From Enterobacter sp. JBIWA008 (GTDB lineage Bacteria; Pseudomonadota; Gammaproteobacteria; Enterobacterales; Enterobacteriaceae), in contig NZ_CP074149.1 of the NCBI RefSeq assembly GCF_019968765.1, forward strand, positions 2,108,001 through 2,172,000: 64,000 bases of DNA, written 5' to 3'. This document shows, piece after piece, positions 1 to 8,803 of this stretch (positions within the stretch are counted from its first letter, which is position 1; each line of letters starts with the position of its first letter). The notes under the pieces are model-generated. The model was not told the origin of the DNA. It worked only from the letters and a program-made list of their open reading frames with translations, and made no database searches. The position numbers and the translations under genes are program-made.

Positions 1-602
1 GGGGCTGGGCGATTGCGGACGTGCTGACGGGGCGGGCGGAGCCGCAGGGGCGTCTGGTGGTGAGCGTGCCGAAAAGCGCCGGGGCAATGCCGTATTACTA
101 CAATCACAAGCTCAAAAGCGGCGGCACGCCGTTTGCGTTCCATTTCGGTTCACGTTATCCGTTTGGCTTCGGCCTCGGCTGGACGACGTTTAGCTGGGGT
201 GCAGCCCGCGTCGCCGAAAGCAGCGTGCCGGTCGACGGTGAGGTGGAACTCAGTGTGGATATCACCAATACCGGAGAGCGCAGCGGCAGCGAGGTGGTGC
301 AGGTCTACGTCAGGGATAAGGTCGCTACGCAGGTGCGGCCGCTTCAGGAGCTGAAGGCCTTCCAGCGCGTCACGCTCTCACCGGGAGAAACCGCCACGCT
401 CACCTTTACGCTGCCGGTTGAGATGTTCAACTTCACCCGTCGCGACGGGAAACGCATCGTTGAGCCGGGCGAGTTTGAGCTGCAGGTTGGCGCATCGTCG
501 GCGGATATCCGCGAGGCGGTGACGGTCAGTGTGACAGGGGAAACGCGGGTGCTGCCTGCTGAGTGGCGGATGCTCAGTACCTGTGAGGTAAAACGCGCGT
601 AG
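1..602 (+). CDS. GH3-family beta-glucosidase, C-terminal part (5' truncated by window)
   Basis: The reading frame is open from the first bases (frame starting at base 3) and ends with TAG at 602, so this is the last ~199 residues of a longer enzyme. The visible start is the end of the GH3 C-terminal domain (GWAIADVLTG then GRLVVSVPKSAGAMP and YYNHK). A fibronectin-III-like domain (about residues 75-160 of the visible part, with EVVQVYVRD) follows; it is the usual tail of GH3 beta-glucosidases and beta-xylosidases. These enzymes hydrolyse terminal beta-linked sugars. The catalytic residues lie outside the window, so substrate and cell location cannot be judged. The gene sits where E. coli has ydiL next to rprA. 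Confidence 0.85.
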   Translation, partial: GWAIADVLTGRAEPQGRLVVSVPKSAGAMPYYYNHKLKSGGTPFAFHFGSRYPFGFGLGWTTFSWGAARVAESSVPVDGEVELSVDITNTGERSGSEVVQVYVRDKVATQVRPLQELKAFQRVTLSPGETATLTFTLPVEMFNFTRRDGKRIVEPGEFELQVGASSADIREAVTVSVTGETRVLPAEWRMLSTCEVKRA

Positions 603-610
603 TCAGGATA

Positions 611-715
611 AAAAAAAGCCCATCGTGGGAGATGGGCAAAGACTACACACAGCAATTCGTTGTTTCACTCAGGGGATTTCCATGCTTATAAATCAAGGTG
701 TTGATTTATAACCGT
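611..715 (-). ncRNA. rprA: RprA small regulatory RNA
   Basis: The minus strand from 715 to 611 matches E. coli RprA almost base for base as I recall it. It begins ACGGTTATAAATCAA with a first hairpin, then has the CCCCTGAGTGAAACAACGAA segment that pairs with the rpoS leader. It ends in a terminator stem GCCCATCTCCCACGATGGGC followed by a T run. RprA is an Hfq-dependent sRNA of about 105 nt that activates rpoS translation and represses other targets. It is made in response to envelope stress through RcsB. The position beside ydiK is the same as in E. coli. Confidence 0.95.
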
Positions 716-775
716 GTGCTAATAGTAGGCATTGTGTTATTTAGCGTCGATCGGATTCGTCTCAATAGTTTAAGA
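716..775 (-). promoter_or_regulatory. rprA promoter with RcsB-box-like sequence
   Basis: Reading the minus strand, a TACTAT -10 hexamer (722-727) lies 6 bases before the RprA 5' end. There is no good -35 at the expected place, as expected of an activator-dependent promoter. Farther upstream (about 755-770) is TTGAGACGAATCCGA, which resembles the RcsB box I recall from E. coli rprA. The RcsB assignment is by analogy. Confidence 0.6.
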
Positions 776-888
776 GACGTAAAGATTTCTTGAGGTTATT
801 AGCAGACTTACTGCTGAAAAGGCGGGTCTGACCAGTGATTAAGGAATAAATACTTTAGTATTGTTTAAGTATCATGTGGGGGAGTGTA

Positions 889-917
889 GGCCGGGTGAGC
901 GTCTGCGCCACCCGGCC
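889..917. repeat. REP-like palindrome downstream of ydiK
   Basis: GGCCGGGTG (889-897) and CACCCGGCC (909-917) form a perfect 9-bp stem around an 11-base loop. The GC-rich GCCGGGTG/CACCCGGC core is typical of enterobacterial REP elements. It sits just past the ydiK stop codon, where REPs often stabilise mRNA 3' ends. A single unit is present. Confidence 0.55.
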
Positions 918-924
918 GCAGGGA

Positions 925-2040
925 TTAATGCGTGTTCTTCTCTTCCAGGTCTTCCAGTTCGCTCAAAATCACGTCCGGGTCTGTTCCCGGAGGCGGAATT
1001 TCATGCACCCAGGCAGAGAACAGCCGCCATGTGACGGCGAGCAGCACGGGGCCAATAAACAGGCCAATCATGCCAAAGGCAATCAGTCCGCCAATTACCC
1101 CGGAGAGGATCAGGATCAGCGGCAGGTCAGCACCCATGCGGATGAGGATCGGACGAATGACGTTATCCATGGTGCCGACCACGCAGCTCCAGACCAGCAG
1201 CACCGTTCCCCACGTGGTATCGCCCGTCCAGTAGAGCCAGATAATGCTGGGTACCAGCACCAGCAGCGGCCCCAGCTGCGCAAGACAGGTCATCAGCATG
1301 ATAACGGTGAACACGGTGGCGTACGGTACGCCGGAAATAGCCAGACCAATACCGCCCAGCACCGCCTGCACCAGCGCGGTGACCACCACGCCCAGCGCAA
1401 CCGCGCGCACGGCCTGCGCAGCCAGCAGCACCGCGGCGTCACCCCGTTTACCCGCCAGGCGAGTGGCAAAGTGACGAACGCCTAAAGCCACCTGCTCGCC
1501 GCGCCAGTAGAGCAGTGCGCTGAAGAGCAGCATCAGGGTACAGTGCATCATAAAGCGGCCGATATGCGCCGCCTGACCGACAAACCAGGTGGTGGTGGAG
1601 CCTATGTACGGACGGACTTTTGCCATCAGCGCGCTGCCGCCCATCTCCAGCAGGCTATGCCAGCCGCTGTAGAGTTTGGCCCCCACCAGCGGAATGCCTT
1701 TCAGCCAGGCGAGATCCGGCAGCGTCAGGTCACCGCTGCTAATGGCGCGAATAACCGGGCCACTGGAATCCACCAGGCTATTCACCAGCAGGGCAATAGG
1801 AATAATAAACAGCAGGAACAGCAGGAGCGTCATGACCAGTACGGCTAACCCGCGGCGGCCAAACAGCAGCTTCTGCAGGCGCAGCAGCAAAGGCCACGTG
1901 GCGACGACAACGGTCCCAGCCCACGCAAAGCCGAGAATAAAGGGTTGAACAATCCACAGACACGCAATAATCATGAGGGCCAGAAACAGCACCGACAGCA
2001 AAATTTGCGCAACATCCCTGGGCTGGCGAAGATTGACCAT
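925..2040 (-). CDS. ydiK: YdiK, AI-2E transporter family inner-membrane protein
   Basis: This 371-residue protein has many hydrophobic segments and belongs to the AI-2E/YdgG/PerM family of putative transporters. The first segment is around residues 12-32 (VLFLALMIIACLWIVQPF); later helices include the LLLFLLFIIPIALLVNS stretch and the C-terminal GVIGGLIAFGMIGLFIGP motif typical of the family. I chose the ATG at 2040 (MVNLRQPRDV), which matches the E. coli start; the frame is open farther upstream but without a conserved sequence. The substrate is unknown. It is divergent from ydiJ and ends at a REP-like hairpin. Confidence 0.9.
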   Translation of the reverse strand: MVNLRQPRDVAQILLSVLFLALMIIACLWIVQPFILGFAWAGTVVVATWPLLLRLQKLLFGRRGLAVLVMTLLLFLLFIIPIALLVNSLVDSSGPVIRAISSGDLTLPDLAWLKGIPLVGAKLYSGWHSLLEMGGSALMAKVRPYIGSTTTWFVGQAAHIGRFMMHCTLMLLFSALLYWRGEQVALGVRHFATRLAGKRGDAAVLLAAQAVRAVALGVVVTALVQAVLGGIGLAISGVPYATVFTVIMLMTCLAQLGPLLVLVPSIIWLYWTGDTTWGTVLLVWSCVVGTMDNVIRPILIRMGADLPLILILSGVIGGLIAFGMIGLFIGPVLLAVTWRLFSAWVHEIPPPGTDPDVILSELEDLEEKNTH

Positions 2041-2239
2041 AAATGAAACTTTCCTTAAAAGAACGCCAGTACGACTGGCGGGAACGGAAAACCGCGTCTC
2101 TTTAATCATTAATGATCTCAGCGGTTTTTGACAGGCGGATTTTGCCTGTAATTCAGCAGAGATTATAAGAAAAAAATGTGATAAAACTTTTAAGATACAC
2201 GCAAACGATTTCATACAACTCTAATTAGGGTCGACAGTC

Positions 2240-5200
2240 ATGATCCCACAGATTTCTCAGGCACCTGGCGTCGTTCAGCTGGTGCTTAATTTTTTGCAGG
2301 CACTGGAGCAACAGGGTTTTACAGGTGATACCGCCACGAACTATGCCGACAGGCTAACGATGGCGACCGATAACAGTATCTACCAGCTTCTTCCCGATGC
2401 CGTGGTTTTCCCCCGTTCAACGGCCGACGTCGCGCTTATCGCCCGACTGGCCACGCAGGAGCGGTTTGCCTCGCTGGTCTTTACGCCGCGCGGCGGCGGC
2501 ACCGGGACCAACGGTCAGGCGCTGAACCAGGGCATAATTGTTGATATGTCGCGCTATATGAACCGCATCATTGAGATCAACCCGGAAGAGGGGTGGGTGC
2601 GGGTTGAAGCGGGCGTCATCAAAGATCAGCTTAATCAGTATCTCAAGCCTTACGGCTACTTTTTTGCCCCTGAACTCTCCACCAGTAACCGTGCGACCCT
2701 TGGCGGGATGATTAACACGGATGCCTCCGGCCAGGGCTCGCTGGTCTACGGTAAAACCTCCGATCACGTGCTGGGCGTGCGTGCGGTGCTGCTGGGCGGC
2801 GATATCCTCGATACTCAGCCGATGCCGGTCGAACTGGCGGAAACGCTGGGCAAGGATAACACCGCTATCGGGCGCATCTATCGCACCGTGCTGGAGCGCT
2901 GCCGAGACAACCGTCAGCTGATCCTCGATAAATTCCCCAGGCTGAACCGCTTCCTGACCGGGTACGATCTGCGTCACGTCTTCAACGATGACCTGACCCA
3001 GTTTGATTTAACACGCGTGCTGACCGGCTCCGAAGGAACGCTGGCATTTATTACCGAAGCGCGGCTGGATATCACCCGGTTGCCGAAGGTGCGTCGTCTG
3101 GTAAACGTCAAATATGACTCCTTCGACTCCGCGCTGCGCAATGCGCCGTTTATGGTGGCAGCTAAAGCGCTTTCGGTGGAAACCGTCGACTCTAAGGTGC
3201 TCAATCTGGCCCGGGAAGATATTGTCTGGCATTCCGTGAGTGACCTCATTACCGACGTGCCGGATAAAGAGATGCTCGGTCTCAACATCGTGGAATTTGC
3301 CGGCGATGATGCGGAGCTGATTGAGCGCCAGGTCACCACGCTCTGTCAGCGGCTGGATGAGCTGATTGCGCAGGGTGAAGGCGGCGTGATCGGCTGGCAG
3401 CTCTGTAACGATCTGGCCGGGATTGAGCGTATCTATGCGATGCGTAAAAAAGCCGTGGGCCTGCTCGGCAATGCGAAAGGGGCGGCGAAGCCGATTCCCT
3501 TTGCCGAAGATACCTGCGTGCCGCCCGAGCATCTGGCGGATTATATCGTCGAGTTTCGCGCCCTGCTGGACGGTCACGGCCTGAGCTATGGCATGTTCGG
3601 CCACGTCGACGCCGGGGTGCTGCACGTGCGTCCGGCGCTGGATATGTGCGACCCGCAGCAGGAGATCCTGATGAAGCAGATCTCCGACGACGTGGTGGCC
3701 TTAACCGCTAAATACGGCGGTCTGCTGTGGGGGGAACACGGGAAAGGGTTCCGTGCGGAATACAGCCCGGCATTCTTTGGCGAACAGCTCTACGCGGAGC
3801 TGCGCAAGGTGAAAGCGGCTTTCGACCCGCATAACCGCCTCAACCCGGGCAAAATCTGCCCGCCTGAGGGCGTTGATGCCCCGATGCTGCAGGTGGATGC
3901 CGTCAAGCGCGGCACGTACGACAGGCAGATCCCGATTGCGGTGCGATCGTCCTGGCGCGGCGCGATGGAGTGCAACGGCAACGGCCTGTGCTTTAACTTT
4001 GATGTGAAAAGCCCGATGTGCCCGTCGATGAAAATCACCAGCAACCGTATTCACTCGCCGAAAGGGCGGGCGACGCTGGTGCGCGAGTGGCTGCGTCTGC
4101 TGGCCGACCGCGGGGTGGATCCGCTCAGGCTGGAGCAGGAGCTGCCGGAAAAACGGGCCAGCCTGCGCTCGCTGATTGAGCGAACCCGCAACAGCTGGCA
4201 TGCCAACAAGGGCGAGTATGATTTTTCCCATGAGGTGAAAGAGGCGATGTCCGGCTGTCTGGCCTGTAAAGCCTGCTCCACCCAGTGCCCGATAAAAATC
4301 GACGTGCCGGAATTCCGCTCGCGCTTCCTGCAGCTTTACCACACCCGGTATCTGCGTCCGGTGCGCGACCATCTGGTGGCGACGGTGGAAAGCTACGCGC
4401 CGCTGATGGCGCGTGCGCCAAAGACCTTCAACTTCTTTATCAACCAGCCGCTGGTGCGCAAGCTCTCCGAAAAACACATCGGCATGGTCGATCTGCCGCT
4501 GCTGTCGGTCCCGTCTCTGCAGCGCCAGCTTGTTGGCCACCGTTCGGCAAACATGACCCTGGAACAGCTGGAGGTGCTCACGCCGGAGCAAAAAGCCAGT
4601 GTAGTGCTGGTGGTGCAGGATCCGTTCACCAGCTACTACGATGCGCAGGTCGTGGCCGATTTCGTCCGTCTGGCGGAGAAAGTGGGTTACCAGCCGGTTG
4701 TGCTGCCGTTCTCTCCGAATGGCAAGGCGCAGCATATTAAAGGTTTCCTGAACCGCTTTGCGAAGACCGCGCAGAAAACGTCTGACTTCCTGAATCGCGT
4801 GGCGCAACTCGGGATACCGATGGTCGGCGTCGATCCGGCGCTGGTGCTTTGCTATCGCGATGAATACAAGCAGACGCTGGGCGATAAGCGCGGCGATTTC
4901 AACGTGATGCTGGTGCATGAGTGGCTTCCGGTTGCGCTGGCAGACAAAGCTGTTCAGGACGTCAGCGGTGAACCGTGGTATCTGTTCGGCCACTGCACGG
5001 AAGTGACCGCGCTGCCGGGCGCACCCGCCCAGTGGGCGTCCGTCTTTGCCCGGTTCGGCGCGAAGCTTGAGAGCGTCAACGTAGGCTGCTGCGGGATGGC
5101 CGGAACCTACGGACACGAAGTGAAAAACCACGCCAATTCGCTCGGCATCTATGAGCTGTCCTGGCATCAGGCGATGCAGCGTTTGCCGCGAAACCGCTGT

Positions 5201-5296
5201 CTGGCGACGGGGTACTCCTGCCGTAGCCAGGTAAAACGGGTGGAAGGTAACGGCGTACGTCACCCATTGCAGGCTTTACTGGAGATAATTGGATGA
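2240..5296 (+). CDS. ydiJ: YdiJ, D-2-hydroxyglutarate dehydrogenase (FAD and Fe-S)
   Basis: The protein has 1018 residues, the same length as E. coli YdiJ. The N-terminal FAD-binding type-4 domain (about 50-280) carries the flavin-contacting RGGGTGTNGQAL. It is followed by an FAD-linked oxidase C-terminal domain (about 290-560). The rest is a ferredoxin/heterodisulfide-reductase-like part with CLACKACSTQCP (about 672-683) for a [4Fe-4S] cluster and a CCG-type GCCGMAG near residue 950. E. coli YdiJ is reported to oxidise D-2-hydroxyglutarate, a by-product of metabolism. The stop overlaps the menI start (ATGA), so the two are cotranscribed. Confidence 0.93.
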   Translation: MIPQISQAPGVVQLVLNFLQALEQQGFTGDTATNYADRLTMATDNSIYQLLPDAVVFPRSTADVALIARLATQERFASLVFTPRGGGTGTNGQALNQGIIVDMSRYMNRIIEINPEEGWVRVEAGVIKDQLNQYLKPYGYFFAPELSTSNRATLGGMINTDASGQGSLVYGKTSDHVLGVRAVLLGGDILDTQPMPVELAETLGKDNTAIGRIYRTVLERCRDNRQLILDKFPRLNRFLTGYDLRHVFNDDLTQFDLTRVLTGSEGTLAFITEARLDITRLPKVRRLVNVKYDSFDSALRNAPFMVAAKALSVETVDSKVLNLAREDIVWHSVSDLITDVPDKEMLGLNIVEFAGDDAELIERQVTTLCQRLDELIAQGEGGVIGWQLCNDLAGIERIYAMRKKAVGLLGNAKGAAKPIPFAEDTCVPPEHLADYIVEFRALLDGHGLSYGMFGHVDAGVLHVRPALDMCDPQQEILMKQISDDVVALTAKYGGLLWGEHGKGFRAEYSPAFFGEQLYAELRKVKAAFDPHNRLNPGKICPPEGVDAPMLQVDAVKRGTYDRQIPIAVRSSWRGAMECNGNGLCFNFDVKSPMCPSMKITSNRIHSPKGRATLVREWLRLLADRGVDPLRLEQELPEKRASLRSLIERTRNSWHANKGEYDFSHEVKEAMSGCLACKACSTQCPIKIDVPEFRSRFLQLYHTRYLRPVRDHLVATVESYAPLMARAPKTFNFFINQPLVRKLSEKHIGMVDLPLLSVPSLQRQLVGHRSANMTLEQLEVLTPEQKASVVLVVQDPFTSYYDAQVVADFVRLAEKVGYQPVVLPFSPNGKAQHIKGFLNRFAKTAQKTSDFLNRVAQLGIPMVGVDPALVLCYRDEYKQTLGDKRGDFNVMLVHEWLPVALADKAVQDVSGEPWYLFGHCTEVTALPGAPAQWASVFARFGAKLESVNVGCCGMAGTYGHEVKNHANSLGIYELSWHQAMQRLPRNRCLATGYSCRSQVKRVEGNGVRHPLQALLEIIG

Positions 5297-5703
5297 TCTG
5301 GAAACGTGCCGTGACGCTGCAGGCGCTGAACGCCATGGGCGAGGGGAATATGGTTGGGCTGCTGGATATCCAGTTCATCCGCATTGGCGACGATGAGATT
5401 GAGGCCACCATGCCCGTCGATCGTCGCACCCACCAGCCGTTTGGTTTATTGCACGGCGGAGCGTCCGTCGTGCTGGCCGAAACGCTGGGCTCGGTGGCGG
5501 GATATCTCTGTACCGAAGGGGAGCAGAAGGTTGTGGGACTTGAGGTGAATGCTAACCACATTCGCTCGGTGCGCAGCGGGCGCGTGCGCGGCGTTTGTCG
5601 CGCGCTGCACGCCGGAAGCCGCCATCAGGTGTGGCAGATAGATATTCTCGATGAGCAGGATCGTCTGTGCTGCTCGTCGCGGCTGACCACGGCGGTTGTG
5701 TAA
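5293..5703 (+). CDS. menI: 1,4-dihydroxy-2-naphthoyl-CoA thioesterase MenI
   Basis: This 136-residue hotdog-fold thioesterase releases 1,4-dihydroxy-2-naphthoate from its CoA ester in menaquinone synthesis. The HGGASVVLAE motif places the catalytic Glu at residue 63, the same number as in E. coli YdiI/MenI. Length and sequence match over the whole protein. The ATG at 5293 overlaps the ydiJ stop by 4 bases, indicating translational coupling. Confidence 0.94.
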   Translation: MIWKRAVTLQALNAMGEGNMVGLLDIQFIRIGDDEIEATMPVDRRTHQPFGLLHGGASVVLAETLGSVAGYLCTEGEQKVVGLEVNANHIRSVRSGRVRGVCRALHAGSRHQVWQIDILDEQDRLCCSSRLTTAVV

Positions 5704-5788
5704 AGTTTTCAGATGTTTTGCCTTTGGTCAAAAACTAGACAGTGCGTTGTGATATACTGGTCAGGTTTTGTACATAAGCGAGGACATC

Positions 5789-5983
5789 ATGGATACTGAA
5801 ATAACCCCAACACAGCTGGCAATTGAATATTTACGTCGCGATAAGAGCAACCTGTCTCCGGCGCAGTACCTGAAAAAGCTGAAACAGCTTGAGCTGGAAT
5901 TCACAGATTTGCTGGCGCTCTCTTCGAATGAGCTGAAAGAAGAGATCTACTTTGCCTGGCGGTTGGGCGTTCACGTCCATTGA
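5789..5983 (+). CDS. ydiH: YdiH, small conserved protein of unknown function
   Basis: A 64-residue protein close to E. coli YdiH: TPTQLAIEYLRRDKSNLSP, then a leucine-rich helical middle and the ending EEIYFAWRLGVHVH. The start is the ATG at 5789, preceded by AGCGAGGA; an in-frame start 21 bases upstream lacks conservation. The function is unknown. It follows menI after an 85-base gap and ends in a strong terminator, so it has or shares a short transcript. Confidence 0.85.
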   Translation: MDTEITPTQLAIEYLRRDKSNLSPAQYLKKLKQLELEFTDLLALSSNELKEEIYFAWRLGVHVH

Positions 5984-5997
5984 GTACATAAGAATAA

Positions 5998-6023
5998 AAG
6001 GGCCGCGAGTGCGGCCTTTTTTG
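5998..6023 (+). terminator. Rho-independent terminator after ydiH
   Basis: GGCCGC-GAGT-GCGGCC (6001-6016) followed by six T residues, 18 bases after the ydiH stop codon. Confidence 0.9.
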
Positions 6024-6048
6024 TGTACGGAAGACAGTATTTAGCGCA

Positions 6049-6056
6049 AAGCCTGG
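6049..6056. repeat. Left target-site duplication of the IS66 element
   Basis: AAGCCTGG directly before the left inverted repeat; the identical octamer follows the right end at 8707-8714. Eight-base duplications are standard for the IS66 family. The identity of the two copies shows that the element arrived by transposition and has not recombined since. Confidence 0.95.
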
Positions 6057-6086
6057 GTAAGCGTCACATACTGACCGTATTGACTG

Positions 6087-7658
6087 TCAGGCCTGGGTGA
6101 GTTCAACTTTCCATGGCAGCAGATCACGCAGCCGGTTCACCGGCCAGTCCTGGATATGCCCCAGAACATAGCGCAGCCACGCCTCCGGCTCCACACCGTT
6201 CAGCCGGCAGGAGCCGATCAGCGAGTACAGCACTGCTGCCCGCTCTCCACCCGCATCAGAACCGGCGAACAGCCAGTTTTTTCGACCCAGAGCAACGCCA
6301 CGCAGCGCGTTCTCCGCGATGTTGTTGTCGATTTCCGCCCAGCCGTTGCTGCAGTACAGGTTCAGCGCATCCCACTGCTTCAACAGATATGCGAACGCCT
6401 TCGCCGTATCCGAGTGGCGCGACAGCACCTTCATCTGCCCCTTTATCCAGTCGTACAGCGACTGCATCAGCGGAACGGTCTGCTCTTTTCGTACCGCCAG
6501 TCGCTCGACAGCCGGGCTGCCGCGTATTTCCGCCTCGATGGCATACAGCTCACCGATTCGCTTCAGCGCTTCTGTTGTGATGTCGGTCGGGGTTCGGACG
6601 TGGACGTCGTGGATTTTCCGACGGGCGTGTGCCATGCAGGCCGCTTCCGTGATGCGGCCGCCTTCGTACAGCGCGTTGTAGCCACCGTACGCGTCCGCCT
6701 GCAGGATACCACTGTACCCGGCAAGATGTTGCTGCGGATGTACTCCTTTACGGTCCGGCGAGTATGCGAACCACACCGCCGGAGGCAGCGGCGATCCCGC
6801 ATTGCGGTCATCCCGTACGTAGACCCACAGCCGGGCCGTGCGGGTTTTACCGCTGCCCGGCTCCTGCACCGGTACCGGGATATCATCGGTATGCACATTG
6901 CCTGGCATCAGCACGTACTGGCGCAGCAGGTCGTACAGCGGCTCCAGTAGCTCACTGACCGCACCAGACCAGCGCCCCAGCGTGGCCCGGCTCAGTTCAA
7001 CGCCCTGACGGCGATATATCTCTGACTGACGATAGTGAGGCGTGTGTTCGGCGAACTTCGCCGTGACGATGCGCGCCAGCAGACCGGGACCTGCGTAGCT
7101 GCGTTCGATGGGTTTTGACGGCATGGGGGCCTGAACGATATGGTCACAGCTGCAGCAGGTCAGTTTTGGCCGCTGCGTTTCGATGACCTTAAAGGCACTG
7201 CTGATAAGCTCCAGTTGCTCCGATACGTCGCAGCCCAGCACGCTGAGCTCGCCGCCGCAGGCCGGACAGGCGGTTTCTGCCGGCGACAGCGTACGGGTTT
7301 CACGGGGAAGCGAGGCTGGCAGCGGTTTGCGGGCGGAAGACTGGCGCAGCGGCTGCGGCAGTACCGGGTCATGCTGCTCGCCCAGTACCTCTGCCATCTC
7401 CTCCTGCAGGGCGCTGATGCGCTCCTCCGCCTCGCGTACCTGGCGCTGCGTTTTCTCACGCAGCTTTTCGGAGCTTTTGCCGAACTGCATGCGCTGAAGC
7501 TTAGCGACCAGCGCCTTCAGCCGGTTGATTTCGCTGGCATACGCCGCCACCCGCTGTGAGAGCAGGCGGTTATACTCCGCCATTTTGCGGATGGTGGTCT
7601 GCTGCTCCAGCAGCAGTGCCCTGAGCCGGGCATTTTCATCAGGGTATGAGGTGGCCAT
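6087..7658 (-). CDS. tnpC: IS66-family transposase TnpC
   Basis: This 523-residue DDE transposase begins with a coiled-coil/leucine-zipper region (about 8-95, rich in LRALLLEQQ and EEMAEVL segments). Next comes a zinc-binding domain with [15 protein letters not shown] and CCSCDH, typical of IS66 transposases. The catalytic core follows: DDIPVPV and [12 protein letters not shown] supply aspartates, and [20 protein letters not shown] supplies the glutamate. The length is normal for the family and no frameshift is seen. It catalyses cut and joining of the element's ends with TnpA and TnpB. Confidence 0.96.
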   Translation of the reverse strand: MATSYPDENARLRALLLEQQTTIRKMAEYNRLLSQRVAAYASEINRLKALVAKLQRMQFGKSSEKLREKTQRQVREAEERISALQEEMAEVLGEQHDPVLPQPLRQSSARKPLPASLPRETRTLSPAETACPACGGELSVLGCDVSEQLELISSAFKVIETQRPKLTCCSCDHIVQAPMPSKPIERSYAGPGLLARIVTAKFAEHTPHYRQSEIYRRQGVELSRATLGRWSGAVSELLEPLYDLLRQYVLMPGNVHTDDIPVPVQEPGSGKTRTARLWVYVRDDRNAGSPLPPAVWFAYSPDRKGVHPQQHLAGYSGILQADAYGGYNALYEGGRITEAACMAHARRKIHDVHVRTPTDITTEALKRIGELYAIEAEIRGSPAVERLAVRKEQTVPLMQSLYDWIKGQMKVLSRHSDTAKAFAYLLKQWDALNLYCSNGWAEIDNNIAENALRGVALGRKNWLFAGSDAGGERAAVLYSLIGSCRLNGVEPEAWLRYVLGHIQDWPVNRLRDLLPWKVELTQA

Positions 7659-7677
7659 AACCCCACTTTACAGCAGG

Positions 7678-8025
7678 TTATATACGCAGGCCAGTTCGTT
7701 CCGTCCGTTGCGGGCGCTTCCAGTTAATACCTTCCAGCAACATGGACAGCTGCGCAGGCGTCAGGTGGATTTTTCCATCGCGGGTCACCGGCCAGACGAA
7801 GCGGCCACGCTCCAGCCGTTTGGTAAACAGGCACAGACCATCACGGTCAGCCCACAACACCTTTATCATGTCGCCACGACGCCCCCGGAAGATGAACAGG
7901 TGCCCGCTGAACGGGTCGGTGCGCAGCGTGTTCTGCACTTTCGCTGCCAGCCCGTTAAAGCTACAGCGCATATCTGTCACGCCAGCAACCAGCCAGATGC
8001 GCGAACCTGCTGGAAAGCTAATCAT
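7678..8025 (-). CDS. tnpB: IS66 accessory protein TnpB
   Basis: A 115-residue protein of the IS66 Orf2 family, with the hallmark stretch MRCSFNGLAAKVQ followed by GHLFIFRGRRGDMIKVLWAD. This small basic protein is needed for IS66 transposition; its exact activity is not known. Its ATG overlaps the tnpA stop codon by 4 bases, suggesting translational coupling. Confidence 0.95.
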   Translation of the reverse strand: MISFPAGSRIWLVAGVTDMRCSFNGLAAKVQNTLRTDPFSGHLFIFRGRRGDMIKVLWADRDGLCLFTKRLERGRFVWPVTRDGKIHLTPAQLSMLLEGINWKRPQRTERTGLRI

Positions 8026-8675
8026 GACTCACCATCCCTGAGCTCGATGATCAGTGCGCGCAGAAGCTCAGGAGTCAGCGGGCCGGTCAGGTTGAGGCTT
8101 CCACCTGGCAATGTCAGCCTGCAGCTGATGACCGGTGGCATATCTGTTAATACGGCACCGTTTTGCCTGGGTGGAGGGACAACAGGCTCCATCGTAACTG
8201 GGATGAGCGTCGCTCTGTTGGCCGGATCCAGTAGCCCCTGACGATGCAGATTGCGCCAGTTAAACAGCAGGTTATCGTTAATACCATGCTCACGTGCAAT
8301 CTGAGCCACACAGGCATCCGGCTGCAGGGTCAGCTCCGCCATGCGAATTTTAAACTCCAGAGGCCAGTCCGGACGGCGTTTCTTTACGGGAAGATTGGTC
8401 TCAAGATTGAATGCATAAAGCTCTTCCTCCAGACGTTCAGGTGTGTATTCCTCCGGCAATGGCCAGTTAATACCGGTACGTCGGAAGCGGGTAAACATCT
8501 TATGTATGGCTGATGAGCTAATGTTCAGTTGCTCTGCGATTTCACGGTAAGTCAGAGCCTCATTAAACCGCAGGCTCAGCGCAGTGAAGATCCAGGGTCT
8601 TCTGTTGTAAGGCGTATTTTTGTCCACGGTAGTGTCCATGTTCGCGAAAGTGTCCATGGTAGGAAACGCGGGCAA
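8022..8675 (-). CDS. tnpA: IS66 accessory protein TnpA with extra N-terminal HTH region
   Basis: Residues from about 95 to 217 are a normal IS66 TnpA: a HTH of the IS3/IS911 type (FKIRMAELTLQPDACVAQIAREHGINDNLLFNWR) followed by a variable tail. The first ~90 residues are additional. They contain a second HTH (LTYREIAEQLNISSSAIHKMF) and then RRTGINWPLPEEYTPERLEE, which resembles the start of IS21-family IstA proteins (GLSWPLP-type signature). Starts at residues 7 and 13 are possible; I kept the longest frame. TnpA is usually 100-140 residues, so this fused form is unusual or belongs to a distinct subgroup. Confidence 0.85.
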   Translation of the reverse strand: MPAFPTMDTFANMDTTVDKNTPYNRRPWIFTALSLRFNEALTYREIAEQLNISSSAIHKMFTRFRRTGINWPLPEEYTPERLEEELYAFNLETNLPVKKRRPDWPLEFKIRMAELTLQPDACVAQIAREHGINDNLLFNWRNLHRQGLLDPANRATLIPVTMEPVVPPPRQNGAVLTDMPPVISCRLTLPGGSLNLTGPLTPELLRALIIELRDGES

Positions 8676-8706
8676 AAATGAAAGACGGTTCGAATGTGAC
8701 GCTTAC

Positions 8707-8714
8707 AAGCCTGG
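8707..8714. repeat. Right target-site duplication of the IS66 element
   Basis: AAGCCTGG, identical to 6049-6056, immediately after the right inverted repeat. Confidence 0.95.
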
Positions 8715-8803
8715 CGTGAAGTGGACGCAAAATAATAGGGCAGGCGTAATGTCGTGAGACCGGGTCAGGTCATTTTCCGCCAGGTAATTACCAGCCGGTA
8801 AGA

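Larger units (their letters stand above)
6057..8706 (-). mobile_element. Complete IS66-family insertion sequence (2650 bp)
   Basis: The ends are 22-bp imperfect inverted repeats beginning GTAAGCGTCACAT at 6057 and ending with its exact reverse complement at 8706; there are three mismatches within the 22 bp. A perfect 8-bp duplication AAGCCTGG flanks it. Inside, in transcription order on the minus strand, are tnpA, tnpB and tnpC, all intact. tnpA and tnpB overlap by ATGA, and 19 bases separate tnpB and tnpC. The element therefore looks complete and possibly active. It inserted into the non-coding region after ydiH and broke no recognisable gene. Confidence 0.97.

Noticed and set aside
3701..5263. 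520-codon minus-strand frame opposite ydiJ
   Set aside because: It lies wholly inside ydiJ; the composition (H, R, Q rich, no family features) is that of an antisense shadow in GC-rich coding DNA.
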